Below are positions 13,795 to 19,743 of a stretch of 19,743 bases of DNA, in pieces. How positions within the stretch are numbered: the first letter of the stretch is position 1; the number at the start of each line of letters is the position of its first letter. The DNA is from Lachnospiraceae bacterium UBA935 (GTDB lineage: Bacteria > Bacillota > Clostridia > Lachnospirales > Lachnospiraceae). The stretch lies in NCBI GenBank assembly GCA_002293525.1, contig DBDJ01000051.1, positions 1-19,743 on the forward strand, written 5' to 3'. Under the pieces are notes generated by a model, which saw only the letters and a list, made by a program, of their open reading frames with translations, did not search any database and was not told where the DNA came from. The position numbers were made by a program, and so were the translations under genes.

Positions 13795-16110
13795 GTGAAA
13801 ATGAATATTCAAAAGGAAATGGCAAGTATGACTTTGGAAAATAAACTGGAGTCGGTTACCAAAGAAATGTATGGCAAGGATATGGCCGCTCTTACCGACA
13901 AAGAAGCCTATTATGCAGTGCTGCAGTTATGCAGGCAGCTGATGGAAAACAGCGAAAGAATCGAAGGCACCAAAAAGGTTTACTATATTTCGGCAGAGTT
14001 TCTGATCGGCCGGCTGCTGGCCAATAACTTGCTCAATCTTGGCATATATGATATTGTCCGGGACTTACTGGCTGCCAAGGGAAAGAGTTTAGGGGTCCTT
14101 GAAGAGCTGGAGCCGGAGCCCTCGCTGGGCAATGGCGGACTGGGAAGGCTGGCCGCCTGTTTCCTAGACTCGATCGCAGCCCTGGGGCTTCCGGGAGACG
14201 GCATTGGCCTGTGTTATCATTTTGGCTTGTTCAAGCAGGTATTTGAAGACCGCTTGCAAAAGGCGGAAAAAAACAGCTGGATTGAACCACATTCATGGCT
14301 GCACCGGACCGATGTGACCTATGATATTCATTTCGGCCCTCATAAAGTGACCTCGCGCCTCTACGACATCGACATTGCCGGCTACGGCCAAGGGATCAAC
14401 AAGCTACATCTGTTTGATATTGAAAGCGCCGATGAGCGCATCGTCAAAAAAGGGATTGAATTCAATAAAAACAACATCCGCCGGAACCTGACCCTCTTTC
14501 TCTACCCGGATGATTCCGACGTGGCCGGGAATCTGCTGCGCATTGCTCAGGAATATTTTATGTCAGCCAATGCCGCCCGGCTTATTTTACAGGAAATGCA
14601 GGAAAAAAATCATGATCTCAATAAATTATATGAACATGCCGTGATCCAGATCAATGACACCCATCCCACGATGATTATCCCGGAGCTGATCCGTATCCTG
14701 ACGGAAGAAAAGGGATTTTCGCTTGATACGGCCATCGACGTGGTCAGGAAGACCTGTGCCTATACGAATCATACCATCCTGGCGGAAGCGCTGGAAAAAT
14801 GGCCGGTCAAATACCTCCGCAAGGTAGTCCCGCAATTAGTGCCGATCATCAAAGCCCTAGATAGAAAAGTACGGGAGAATTATAAGAAAGACGCGGTACA
14901 GATCATCGACAGCAACAAGACGGTACACATGGCTCATATCGACATCCACTACGGTTTTTCGGTAAACGGAGTTGCCGCCATACATACCGACATCTTGAAA
15001 AGCACCGAGCTGCACCATTTTTATGAGATTTATCCCGGCAAGTTTAACAACAAGACCAACGGGATTACGTTCCGCCGATGGCTTTTATCATGCAACCGGG
15101 AACTGACCGCCTTGCTGACCGCCACCATCGGCGACGGCTACCGGGAGGACGCTGCCCAGCTGGAAAGGCTGCTGGAATACAAAGACGACCTAGCGGTACT
15201 GGATAAGATAGCCGCCATCAAGAAAAATAAGAAAAGTGAGCTGGCCGCCTATGTAAAAGCCAAAGAAGGCCTAGAGCTGAACGAGAATTCTATTTTCGAT
15301 ATCCAGATTAAGCGGCTTCACGAATACAAGCGCCAGCAGATGAATGCCCTTTATATTATCCACAAGTACCTAGAGATCAAGGCCGGTAAAATACCCGCTA
15401 CGCCGCTTACCTTCATCTTCGGCGCGAAGGCAGCTCCGGCCTACGTGATAGCGCGGGATATCATCCACCTGATCCTGGTCATGCAGGAAATCGTCAACAA
15501 TGACCCGGACGTAAGCCCGCACATGACCGTGCTGATGGTGGAGAACTACAACGTCAGCTACGCGGAGAAGCTGATTCCGGCCTGCGATGTTTCCGAACAG
15601 ATATCATTAGCTTCCAAGGAAGCTTCGGGAACCGGCAATATGAAGCTGATGCTTAACGGTGCCGTGACGATCGGCACTTCCGACGGTGCCAACGTCGAGA
15701 TCCATGAACTGGTGGGAGACGAGAACATATATATTTTCGGAGAGAAGGCAGAAACCGTAATCCGCCATTATGAAAAGATCAAAAGCGGCAAGCCGGCCTA
15801 TGTCGCAAGGGATTACTATAAAAAGAGCAAGGTGATCAGGCAGGCCGTTGATTTCATCGTCGGCAAGCAGGCGCTGAAAGCCGGGCACAAAGAAAACCTC
15901 AAGCGGTTGTACGACGAGCTGCTGAACAAGGACTGGTTTATGACACTTCTGGATCTGGAAGACTATATCCGGGTCAAGGATAAGATGTTTGCCGATTATG
16001 AGGATGAGATGAAATGGAAGAAGATGATGCTAGTCAATATCGCAAAGGCAGGCTTCTTTTCATCGGACCGGACGATCGCGGAATATAACCGCGATATCTG
16101 GCGGCTGTGA
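13795..16110 (+). CDS. glgP: glycogen/alpha-glucan phosphorylase
   Basis: Encodes 771 residues from GTG at 13795 (GAAAGGGG 6 bases before); ATG at 13801 with AAAGG 5 bases before is an equally good start. It splits the non-reducing ends of glycogen or maltodextrin with phosphate to release glucose 1-phosphate, using pyridoxal phosphate. The full family pattern is present: KVYYISAEFLIGRLL near the N-terminus, EPEPSLGNGGLGRLAACFLD, INDTHPTMIIPELIRIL, TNGITFRRWLLSCN, IFDIQIKRLHEYKRQ, and the cofactor site EASGTGNMKLMLNG, where Lys617 binds PLP, followed by TIGTSDGANVEI. Length and motif order are normal and the frame is unbroken. No other glycogen gene is next to it, though pfp upstream belongs to the same carbon route. 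Confidence 0.96.
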   Translation: MKMNIQKEMASMTLENKLESVTKEMYGKDMAALTDKEAYYAVLQLCRQLMENSERIEGTKKVYYISAEFLIGRLLANNLLNLGIYDIVRDLLAAKGKSLGVLEELEPEPSLGNGGLGRLAACFLDSIAALGLPGDGIGLCYHFGLFKQVFEDRLQKAEKNSWIEPHSWLHRTDVTYDIHFGPHKVTSRLYDIDIAGYGQGINKLHLFDIESADERIVKKGIEFNKNNIRRNLTLFLYPDDSDVAGNLLRIAQEYFMSANAARLILQEMQEKNHDLNKLYEHAVIQINDTHPTMIIPELIRILTEEKGFSLDTAIDVVRKTCAYTNHTILAEALEKWPVKYLRKVVPQLVPIIKALDRKVRENYKKDAVQIIDSNKTVHMAHIDIHYGFSVNGVAAIHTDILKSTELHHFYEIYPGKFNNKTNGITFRRWLLSCNRELTALLTATIGDGYREDAAQLERLLEYKDDLAVLDKIAAIKKNKKSELAAYVKAKEGLELNENSIFDIQIKRLHEYKRQQMNALYIIHKYLEIKAGKIPATPLTFIFGAKAAPAYVIARDIIHLILVMQEIVNNDPDVSPHMTVLMVENYNVSYAEKLIPACDVSEQISLASKEASGTGNMKLMLNGAVTIGTSDGANVEIHELVGDENIYIFGEKAETVIRHYEKIKSGKPAYVARDYYKKSKVIRQAVDFIVGKQALKAGHKENLKRLYDELLNKDWFMTLLDLEDYIRVKDKMFADYEDEMKWKKMMLVNIAKAGFFSSDRTIAEYNRDIWRL

Positions 16111-16254
16111 CTATAAATCAGCAGATACGATAGCCGGTCATGTACGTTTTCTCCATGGCCTTCACTAAAGAAATCTTCATGATATGCCGATATAAATAAG
16201 TAATCTAGGATTCTCTGATTCTAGATGCACATGAGAACACAAGGAGGTGTAATC

Positions 16255-17214
16255 ATGAACGTTTCCGGCATAGGAATTACTGCCAATCAGATGTTTGATA
16301 CATGGACGTTGAGTATGGGAGGCAGTCAAAAGAAGACCGATTTTAATGCAGATAATTCAATAAAATTGGGCTCTGAAGACAGTCTTATTGAGCACTTTAA
16401 GGAAGATAACAATCCGGTTGCCAAAAAGATTGAAAATATCATGGCCAAGTTCAAGGGCGGCCAGGAACTGACTTCCGAGGAAATGGAGTACTTGGCCAAA
16501 AACGCCCCGGACTGCTATCAGCAGGTCATAAAGATATTAATGGAGCGTAAACAGCTGGAAATACAGATGGAAGCCGCGAAAAGCAAAATGGAGGTGTTGC
16601 AAGTATATACGCAATCGCTTGCCATGGTGAAGGCAACAAAAGGAACCGGAGCAGCGGAAAAGCAGCAGGCTTCGACAACCATGATGCGCCTGAACCACCT
16701 GCAGAATGCCTTTGGTAAATTTGTAAAAACCACGCAATACCGCAACCTGGAAGACGAAAGCGACAGAGCCGAAGAGGTCCGTGAAAAGGTTGAGGAGCAG
16801 GGTCTAACACAGGAGGAACTGGCAGCGGACGAGGCACCGAGCGAGGTTACAGCTGACGGCACGCCGCCGGATGAATTGCCAGCTGACGGCACGCCGCCGG
16901 ATGAATTGCCAGCTAACGGCATGCCGCCGGATAAATTGCCAGCTAACGGCACGCCAATAAATGAACTTCCGGAAGCCGGAACACCAGTAAAAGATACATC
17001 TACAACACCTAACCGAGATAAAGCAGATTCTCCAAAAGCAGATCATAAAAAGGTAGATCATAAAGAGGTAGATCATAAAGAGAATCCTTTTATGCAGGCT
17101 AAGGTCAGTTTCTCTGACAGTGATGTGGAATTCAGGAAAAAAGTGTACGGGCTATATAAAGGTAATATGAAAAACAAGCACATCGGGTCTGTCGGCTCCG
17201 GCATTATCGTTTGA
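16255..17214 (+). CDS. unknown protein with repeat-rich C-terminal linker
   Basis: Start set at ATG 16255 because AAGGAGGT lies 6 bases before it; this gives 319 residues. I do not recognise the family. No signal peptide or membrane helix is seen. Residues about 1-180 are mostly helical and charged (TSEEMEYLAKNAPDCYQQVI, ILMERKQLEIQMEAAKSKME), with a likely coiled coil, and end in a conserved-looking FVKTTQYRNLEDESDRAEE. A disordered region follows (about 185-275) with 10-residue repeats (ADGTPPDELP) and 5-residue DHKKV/DHKEV repeats. A short C-terminal tail (PFMQAKVSFSDSDVEFRKKV to GSGIIV) closes it. The N-terminal NVSGIGITANQMFDTW recalls the starts of flagellar or secreted structural proteins, but this is speculative. 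It converges with, and overlaps by 11 bases, the minus-strand gene that ends at 17204. Confidence 0.75.
   Translation: MNVSGIGITANQMFDTWTLSMGGSQKKTDFNADNSIKLGSEDSLIEHFKEDNNPVAKKIENIMAKFKGGQELTSEEMEYLAKNAPDCYQQVIKILMERKQLEIQMEAAKSKMEVLQVYTQSLAMVKATKGTGAAEKQQASTTMMRLNHLQNAFGKFVKTTQYRNLEDESDRAEEVREKVEEQGLTQEELAADEAPSEVTADGTPPDELPADGTPPDELPANGMPPDKLPANGTPINELPEAGTPVKDTSTTPNRDKADSPKADHKKVDHKEVDHKENPFMQAKVSFSDSDVEFRKKVYGLYKGNMKNKHIGSVGSGIIV
16851..16970 (+). repeat. four 30-bp tandem repeats
   Basis: Units start at 16851, 16881, 16911 and 16941. The first two are identical, the third and fourth increasingly diverged, with a decayed fifth after 16970. They code for ADGTPPDELP-type decapeptides in the disordered part of the unknown protein. 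Confidence 0.85.
17038..17082 (+). repeat. three 15-bp tandem repeats
   Basis: Units 17038-17052, 17053-17067 and 17068-17082; the last two are identical (GTAGATCATAAAGAG). They code for the pentapeptide ADHKK/VDHKE repeat of the same protein. Confidence 0.8.
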
Positions 17215-17569
17215 TTTGACGGGCCGGCCTGCCGGCAGGTAACAGGTCGGACAACTTCTCTAATAGAAACCATTTACAGGTTTCGGTGAAATATTGCAGG
17301 ATCAGGTTCACCCGTATTCCGTTAATAATAGCGTCACAGTTAAATTCAAACGAAGGGATGCCGCAATAGACTTTTTTCTCGGAATAGTTCACTTGAGTTA
17401 TCTTGATTGTTTGTATGACGTCGTTCTCATCCATGATTTTAAACATAATAGGCCTAATGGCCCCCGAAGCGGTAGTCCAGCTGTAGCAGGCAATCTCACG
17501 CTGGCGCCCTTTGGGGGCATCGATATTCTCCGTATTAAAGTTTAGATTGCTGCCAGTAGGCATCAGCAT
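17204..17569 (-). CDS. small protein encoded downstream of dinB, unknown function
   Basis: Encodes 121 residues and follows dinB by 46 bases on the same strand. Its start is well supported: GGAGG lies 6 bases before the ATG. The sequence looks like a folded soluble domain, with REIACYSWTTASGAIRPIMF, a charged turn (DENDVIQTIKITQV), KVYCGIPSFEFNCDAIING and LILQYFTETCKWFLLEKL. It appears beta-rich, with three Cys and no signal peptide or membrane helix. Similar small proteins may accompany dinB in other Clostridia, but I cannot confirm that here. The shared transcript and the LexA-type site before dinB suggest SOS induction and a role beside the polymerase, perhaps comparable to the way YolD-like proteins accompany Y-family polymerases, though no YolD likeness is seen. 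It overlaps the convergent gene end by 11 bases. Confidence 0.72.
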   Translation of the reverse strand: MLMPTGSNLNFNTENIDAPKGRQREIACYSWTTASGAIRPIMFKIMDENDVIQTIKITQVNYSEKKVYCGIPSFEFNCDAIINGIRVNLILQYFTETCKWFLLEKLSDLLPAGRPARQIKR

Positions 17570-17615
17570 AGAACACCTCCAGTTGAAAGCATAACTTTCC
17601 TATATCAAGCGGCTA

Positions 17616-18914
17616 TCAATCAATTTGCAAGAGTGAATAGTCTACGGAATGTTTTTCACGGGAGATACCGCCGGATATGTGACTGATCCGTGAATCTTTT
17701 AGGAACGCGGCTCGCTTGAGGGCATCGATGCCGTAGCGCTGCCTGATCAGATCAGCCATTATATCAGCTTTTTCGAGTTTTTCATAGGCAGGACGGGGTA
17801 CTTCCGGGGAAGGAAAGTCAGCCATATCGAACAGGCTGAGCTGTCTTAAGTCCGCCCTGTCTTTCAGTCTTCCGGCATGGAGGGCAAGATGCCGGATCGG
17901 TGTCCGGTGATCCCATAATTCGTGAAACAGTTCCATCGCGGCGCGATGAATCTCAGCGGTGATATTGGTAGAAGACATCAGGGTTTTCTGGTGTGAGGAA
18001 TATTGCATGTCATAGGATTTGATCCCGATGGATATTACTTCGGACTTTACCGCATCCTTCCTGAGCCTGAGGCCTACTGACTCGGCCAAAGACAGCAGGA
18101 CTAGGCTGGCGGTAGCGGCATCGGTTACGTCAAAGGCAATGTTGGTGGAATTGCCATATCCCTTATTCTTAGGCGAGACACTTTCCACAACAGAAAAATC
18201 CCTGCCGTTGGCGTAATCCCATATGGTCTGCCCATGACTTTTCAAGTGGCTTAAGAGCATAGAAACGTTCGCTTGGGCCAGGTCTCCGATGGTCTGTATT
18301 CCCAAGGTATGAAGCTTCTTAGAAGTGGCCCTGCCTACGAAGAAAAGCTCAGAAACCTCAAGGGGCCACATTTTTGCCGGTATTTCCTCTGGAAAAAGCG
18401 TATGGACCAGATTCGGCTTCCGCAGTTCCGAGGCCATCTTGGCAAGCAGCTTATTAACAGATATCCCGATATTGACCGTAAAACCCAGTTCGCGGTTTAT
18501 CCGCTCCCTTATCGTGTTGGCTGCTGTGACCGGATCGCCCCATAGATGGCTGGTTCCGGTCATATCGACAAAAGCCTCGTCAATGGAATACTGTTCGACA
18601 TCCGGGGAGTATTCCTGAAGGAGCGCAATAAAAGCGTGGGAGCATTGGTCATAGAGCTGATAATGGGGTGGTACGATCAAAAGATGCGGACATTTCTGCC
18701 GGGCTTCCGGAATGCTTTCGCCTGTGCGGATACCGTAACGCTTGGCGGAAAGGGACTTGGCTAAGATAATGCCATGGCGGCTTTCCATGTCGCCGCCCAC
18801 GACAGCATCTATTTCCCGTAGGTCAACGGTACCATTAAGATGATGCAGACGGTATGCTGCTTCCCATGACAAAAATGCGCTATTCACATCAATATGAAAG
18901 ATGATCTTATTCAT
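17616..18914 (-). CDS. dinB: DNA polymerase IV (Y-family translesion polymerase)
   Basis: Encodes 432 residues. Y-family polymerases copy past damaged bases at low fidelity. The palm carries the metal ligands Asp9 (FHIDVNSAF) and Asp112-Glu113 (YSIDEAFVDMTG); Phe14 is in the steric-gate position that excludes ribonucleotides. NIGISVNKLLAKMASELRKP (about 148-167) and the helix-hairpin-helix VGRATSKKLHTLGIQTIGDL (193-212) are typical, and the little-finger domain covers about 250-350. QLSLF at 358-362 is a canonical sliding-clamp binding motif; here it is followed by about 70 more residues, a longer tail than in E. coli DinB. AAAGGGG lies 4 bases before the ATG. A LexA-type operator lies inside its promoter, and a small gene follows in the same operon. 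Confidence 0.95.
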   Translation of the reverse strand: MNKIIFHIDVNSAFLSWEAAYRLHHLNGTVDLREIDAVVGGDMESRHGIILAKSLSAKRYGIRTGESIPEARQKCPHLLIVPPHYQLYDQCSHAFIALLQEYSPDVEQYSIDEAFVDMTGTSHLWGDPVTAANTIRERINRELGFTVNIGISVNKLLAKMASELRKPNLVHTLFPEEIPAKMWPLEVSELFFVGRATSKKLHTLGIQTIGDLAQANVSMLLSHLKSHGQTIWDYANGRDFSVVESVSPKNKGYGNSTNIAFDVTDAATASLVLLSLAESVGLRLRKDAVKSEVISIGIKSYDMQYSSHQKTLMSSTNITAEIHRAAMELFHELWDHRTPIRHLALHAGRLKDRADLRQLSLFDMADFPSPEVPRPAYEKLEKADIMADLIRQRYGIDALKRAAFLKDSRISHISGGISREKHSVDYSLLQID

Positions 18915-18957
18915 GCGGCCCCTTTCTTATAGAGTAGCTGTACCAGTGTGGAATTAT

Positions 18958-18986
18958 ATTATACCAGAACATGTGTTCTGTGTAAA
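18958..18986 (-). promoter_or_regulatory. dinB promoter
   Basis: On the minus strand: TTTACA (18981-18986), 17-base spacer, perfect TATAAT (18958-18963), 43 bases before the dinB start. The spacer contains the LexA box, so a bound repressor would directly block RNA polymerase. Confidence 0.78.
18967..18978 (-). promoter_or_regulatory. LexA (SOS) box
   Basis: GAACACATGTTC on the minus strand matches the Gram-positive LexA/DinR operator GAAC-N4-GTTC exactly, and lies between the -35 and -10 boxes of dinB. It predicts induction by DNA damage of dinB and the small gene after it. Confidence 0.85.
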
Positions 18987-19029
18987 GGGTTAATTGAAAT
19001 GAATTACTTTAGAGGTCATTGTTATTGTT

Positions 19030-19179
19030 TTAGCGGTCATCGCCATATTGCCCAGGCATCATTGGCTCCGGTTCCGGCTCTCGAAAATAAGTTCCGCTAA
19101 ATTTCTTGCGCCCCAATATTGGCAGCTTCCGTGTCGCCGTCAAGCGCCGTCCGTGGCGCGTGACGGCTTGGTCGGCCAT
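19030..19179 (-). CDS. possible 49-codon open frame within the foldback element
   Basis: ATG at 19179 to TAA at 19030-19032, 49 residues: basic N-terminal part (MADQAVTRHGRRLTATRKLP), then ILGRKKFSGTYF and an acidic tail with EPEPEPMMPGQYGDDR. No good ribosome binding site precedes the ATG, and an in-frame stop lies 8 codons upstream. The arm on the other side of the element encodes EPMMPGQY again on the plus strand, because the 25-bp repeat is read in a corresponding frame. It could be a real short gene, a gene remnant copied in inverted orientation, or chance coding in a structured element. I lean toward remnant or chance. Confidence 0.25.
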   Translation of the reverse strand: MADQAVTRHGRRLTATRKLPILGRKKFSGTYFREPEPEPMMPGQYGDDR

Positions 19180-19281
19180 CCGTGGCCGCCCAACCCTGAT
19201 TTATCGTGGGGCAAGAAATAAGCTGCACTAATTTTCTGCCGCAAGTCACCTGAGCCAATGATGCCTGGGCAATATGACGAT
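19039..19281. repeat. 243-bp foldback element with long inverted repeats
   Basis: The outer arms 19044-19068 and 19252-19276 are perfect 25-base inverted repeats, extending to 30 bases (19039-19068, 19252-19281) with one mismatch. Inner arms continue imperfectly: 19083-19114 is complementary to about 19206-19236 with small bulges (shared ATTTCTTGC...CCCA core). The centre holds two GC-rich hairpins: a 13-bp stem with one mismatch (19136-19148 with 19155-19167, loop GTCCGT) and a perfect 6-bp stem (19173-19178 with 19183-19188) with loop TCCG. Both loops are of the stable UNCG type if transcribed. There is no target-site duplication that I can see and no transposase. It lies in the 518-base gap between dinB and the LysM gene. 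It could be a MITE-like repeat or a structured RNA. Confidence 0.8.
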
Positions 19282-19323
19282 TCGGTATCTCAACTGGATG
19301 GTTTTAAGAAACGTACAGAATAC

Positions 19324-19335
19324 TTTTGTACAAAA
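19324..19335. promoter_or_regulatory. perfect palindrome upstream of the LysM gene
   Basis: TTTTGTACAAAA is a perfect 12-base palindrome, 97 bases before the LysM start. It could be an operator. No well-matched promoter was found in this gap; a TACAAT at 19406-19411 is a possible -10 box without a good -35. Confidence 0.3.
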
Positions 19336-19432
19336 CACCTCGCGGAATACTACCTGTGAATAGTAACGTTTGGTGATAACACAATTTAAGAATTTCAGCA
19401 TAAAGTACAATAAAAGAGCAGGAAGTACTATA

Positions 19433-19743
19433 ATGAATCGATCCCCAAAAATGAATCAATCCCAAAGACTATATCATGTTATCAGGCCCAAAGATACTAT
19501 TTTTTGGCTGGCAAGAATGTATGATACTACAGTAGAAGACATTGTAGCAAGTAATCCGGGAATTAATCCGCACAATCTGCAAGTTGGTTCTCGAATCGTG
19601 ATTTATCCCGGAGGGGAAGGTGTGCCGCAGCCCAATCAGCCGATGCCTAATCAGCCACAGCCTAACCAGCCGCAGCCCAATCAGCCGCAGCCTAACCAGC
19701 CGCAGCCCAATCAGCCGATGCCCAATCAGCCGCAGCCTAATCA
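19433..19743 (+). CDS. LysM-domain protein with Pro/Gln/Asn repeats, 3' end outside the window
   Basis: The ATG at 19433 has GGAAG 7 bases upstream; the frame is open to the window edge (103 codons visible). Residues about 13-60 form one LysM domain: LYHVIRPKDTIFWLARMYDT, then TTVEDIVASNPGINPHNLQVGS and RIVIYPG. LysM domains bind GlcNAc-containing glycans, mainly peptidoglycan. No signal peptide precedes it; the start is short and polar, so the protein may be cytoplasmic, spore-associated or exported by another route. After residue 64 come pentapeptide repeats of the form PQPNQ/PMPNQ, at least eight units, continuing past the edge. The catalytic or other C-terminal domain, if any, is not visible, so function beyond glycan binding is open. 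Confidence 0.82.
   Translation, partial: MNRSPKMNQSQRLYHVIRPKDTIFWLARMYDTTVEDIVASNPGINPHNLQVGSRIVIYPGGEGVPQPNQPMPNQPQPNQPQPNQPQPNQPQPNQPMPNQPQPN
19625..19743 (+). repeat. 15-bp tandem repeats coding for PQPNQ
   Basis: Eight units of 15 bases (CCGCAGCCCAATCAG and variants) begin at 19625 and run to the window edge, where the last is cut. They form the proline-rich stalk after the LysM domain. Confidence 0.9.

Noticed and set aside
16518..16952. 144-codon minus-strand frame opposite the repeat protein
   Set aside because: Built from the reverse of the 30-bp repeats, low complexity, no ribosome binding site.
16851..17082. Tandem repeats as a CRISPR array
   Set aside because: Units are contiguous, in frame and without unique spacers; they code for peptide repeats.
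17228..17239. Perfect palindrome CCTGCCGGCAGG near the convergent gene ends as a terminator
   Set aside because: It lies within coding sequence of the small minus-strand gene and no T run follows on either strand.
19044..19276. Invertible promoter (phase-variation switch) flanked by 25-bp inverted repeats upstream of the LysM gene
   Set aside because: The size and repeats would fit, but no promoter-like -35/-10 pair is visible inside in either orientation, no recombinase gene is adjacent, and the repeats continue inward as imperfect complementary arms, which an invertible segment does not need. Reads in both orientations would revive it.

Overview
The window looks like a chromosomal segment of a Clostridia-class Firmicute, most likely Lachnospiraceae-like. 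I infer this from strong AGGAGG-type ribosome binding sites, a pyrophosphate-type phosphofructokinase, a clostridial glycogen phosphorylase, GAAC-N4-GTTC (LexA) control of a Y-family polymerase, and a Tn916-style xis/int pair. Species cannot be named from the sequence alone.

Left part (1-3351): the end of a decayed integrative or mobilizable element. Two AT-rich, divergent small membrane-protein genes come first. They are followed by a MobP-type relaxase that has lost its C-terminal half, a 56-residue excisionase-like helix-turn-helix gene, and a tyrosine integrase split by one frameshift. The integrase 3' end faces the 3' end of a tRNA-Val-like gene on the minus strand, the usual geometry for integration into a tRNA gene. 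The tRNA has its own promoter and terminator, but it carries C33 in the anticodon loop and an A-C mismatch in the T stem.

Middle part (3352-11263): a GNAT acetyltransferase, a CPBP-type membrane protease with a proline-rich repeat insert, and a cyclase/kynurenine-formamidase-like hydrolase. Then comes a signalling cluster: an ECF sigma factor, an overlapping membrane anti-sigma factor, and two tandem paralogous VWA-domain lipoproteins. The layout suggests a cell-surface regulon, although direct control of the VWA genes by this sigma factor is not shown.

Carbon-metabolism part (11264-16110): pfp (PPi-dependent phosphofructokinase, with its own sigma-A type promoter), an unusual CheX-like protein with an N-terminal domain resembling the MshE/PilB N-terminal type, and glgP. 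Phosphorolysis of glycogen and the PPi-dependent glycolytic step fit together metabolically.

Right part (16111-19743): a repeat-containing protein of unknown function converges on an SOS-controlled dinB operon, which carries a second small gene of unknown function. Between dinB and a LysM-domain protein cut by the window edge lies the most unusual stretch. It is a roughly 243-bp foldback element with 30-bp near-perfect terminal inverted repeats, imperfect inner arms and two GC-rich UCCG-loop hairpins. One arm and the centre also read as a 49-codon open frame. It could be a MITE-like repeat, a structured RNA, or the remains of an inverted gene duplication.
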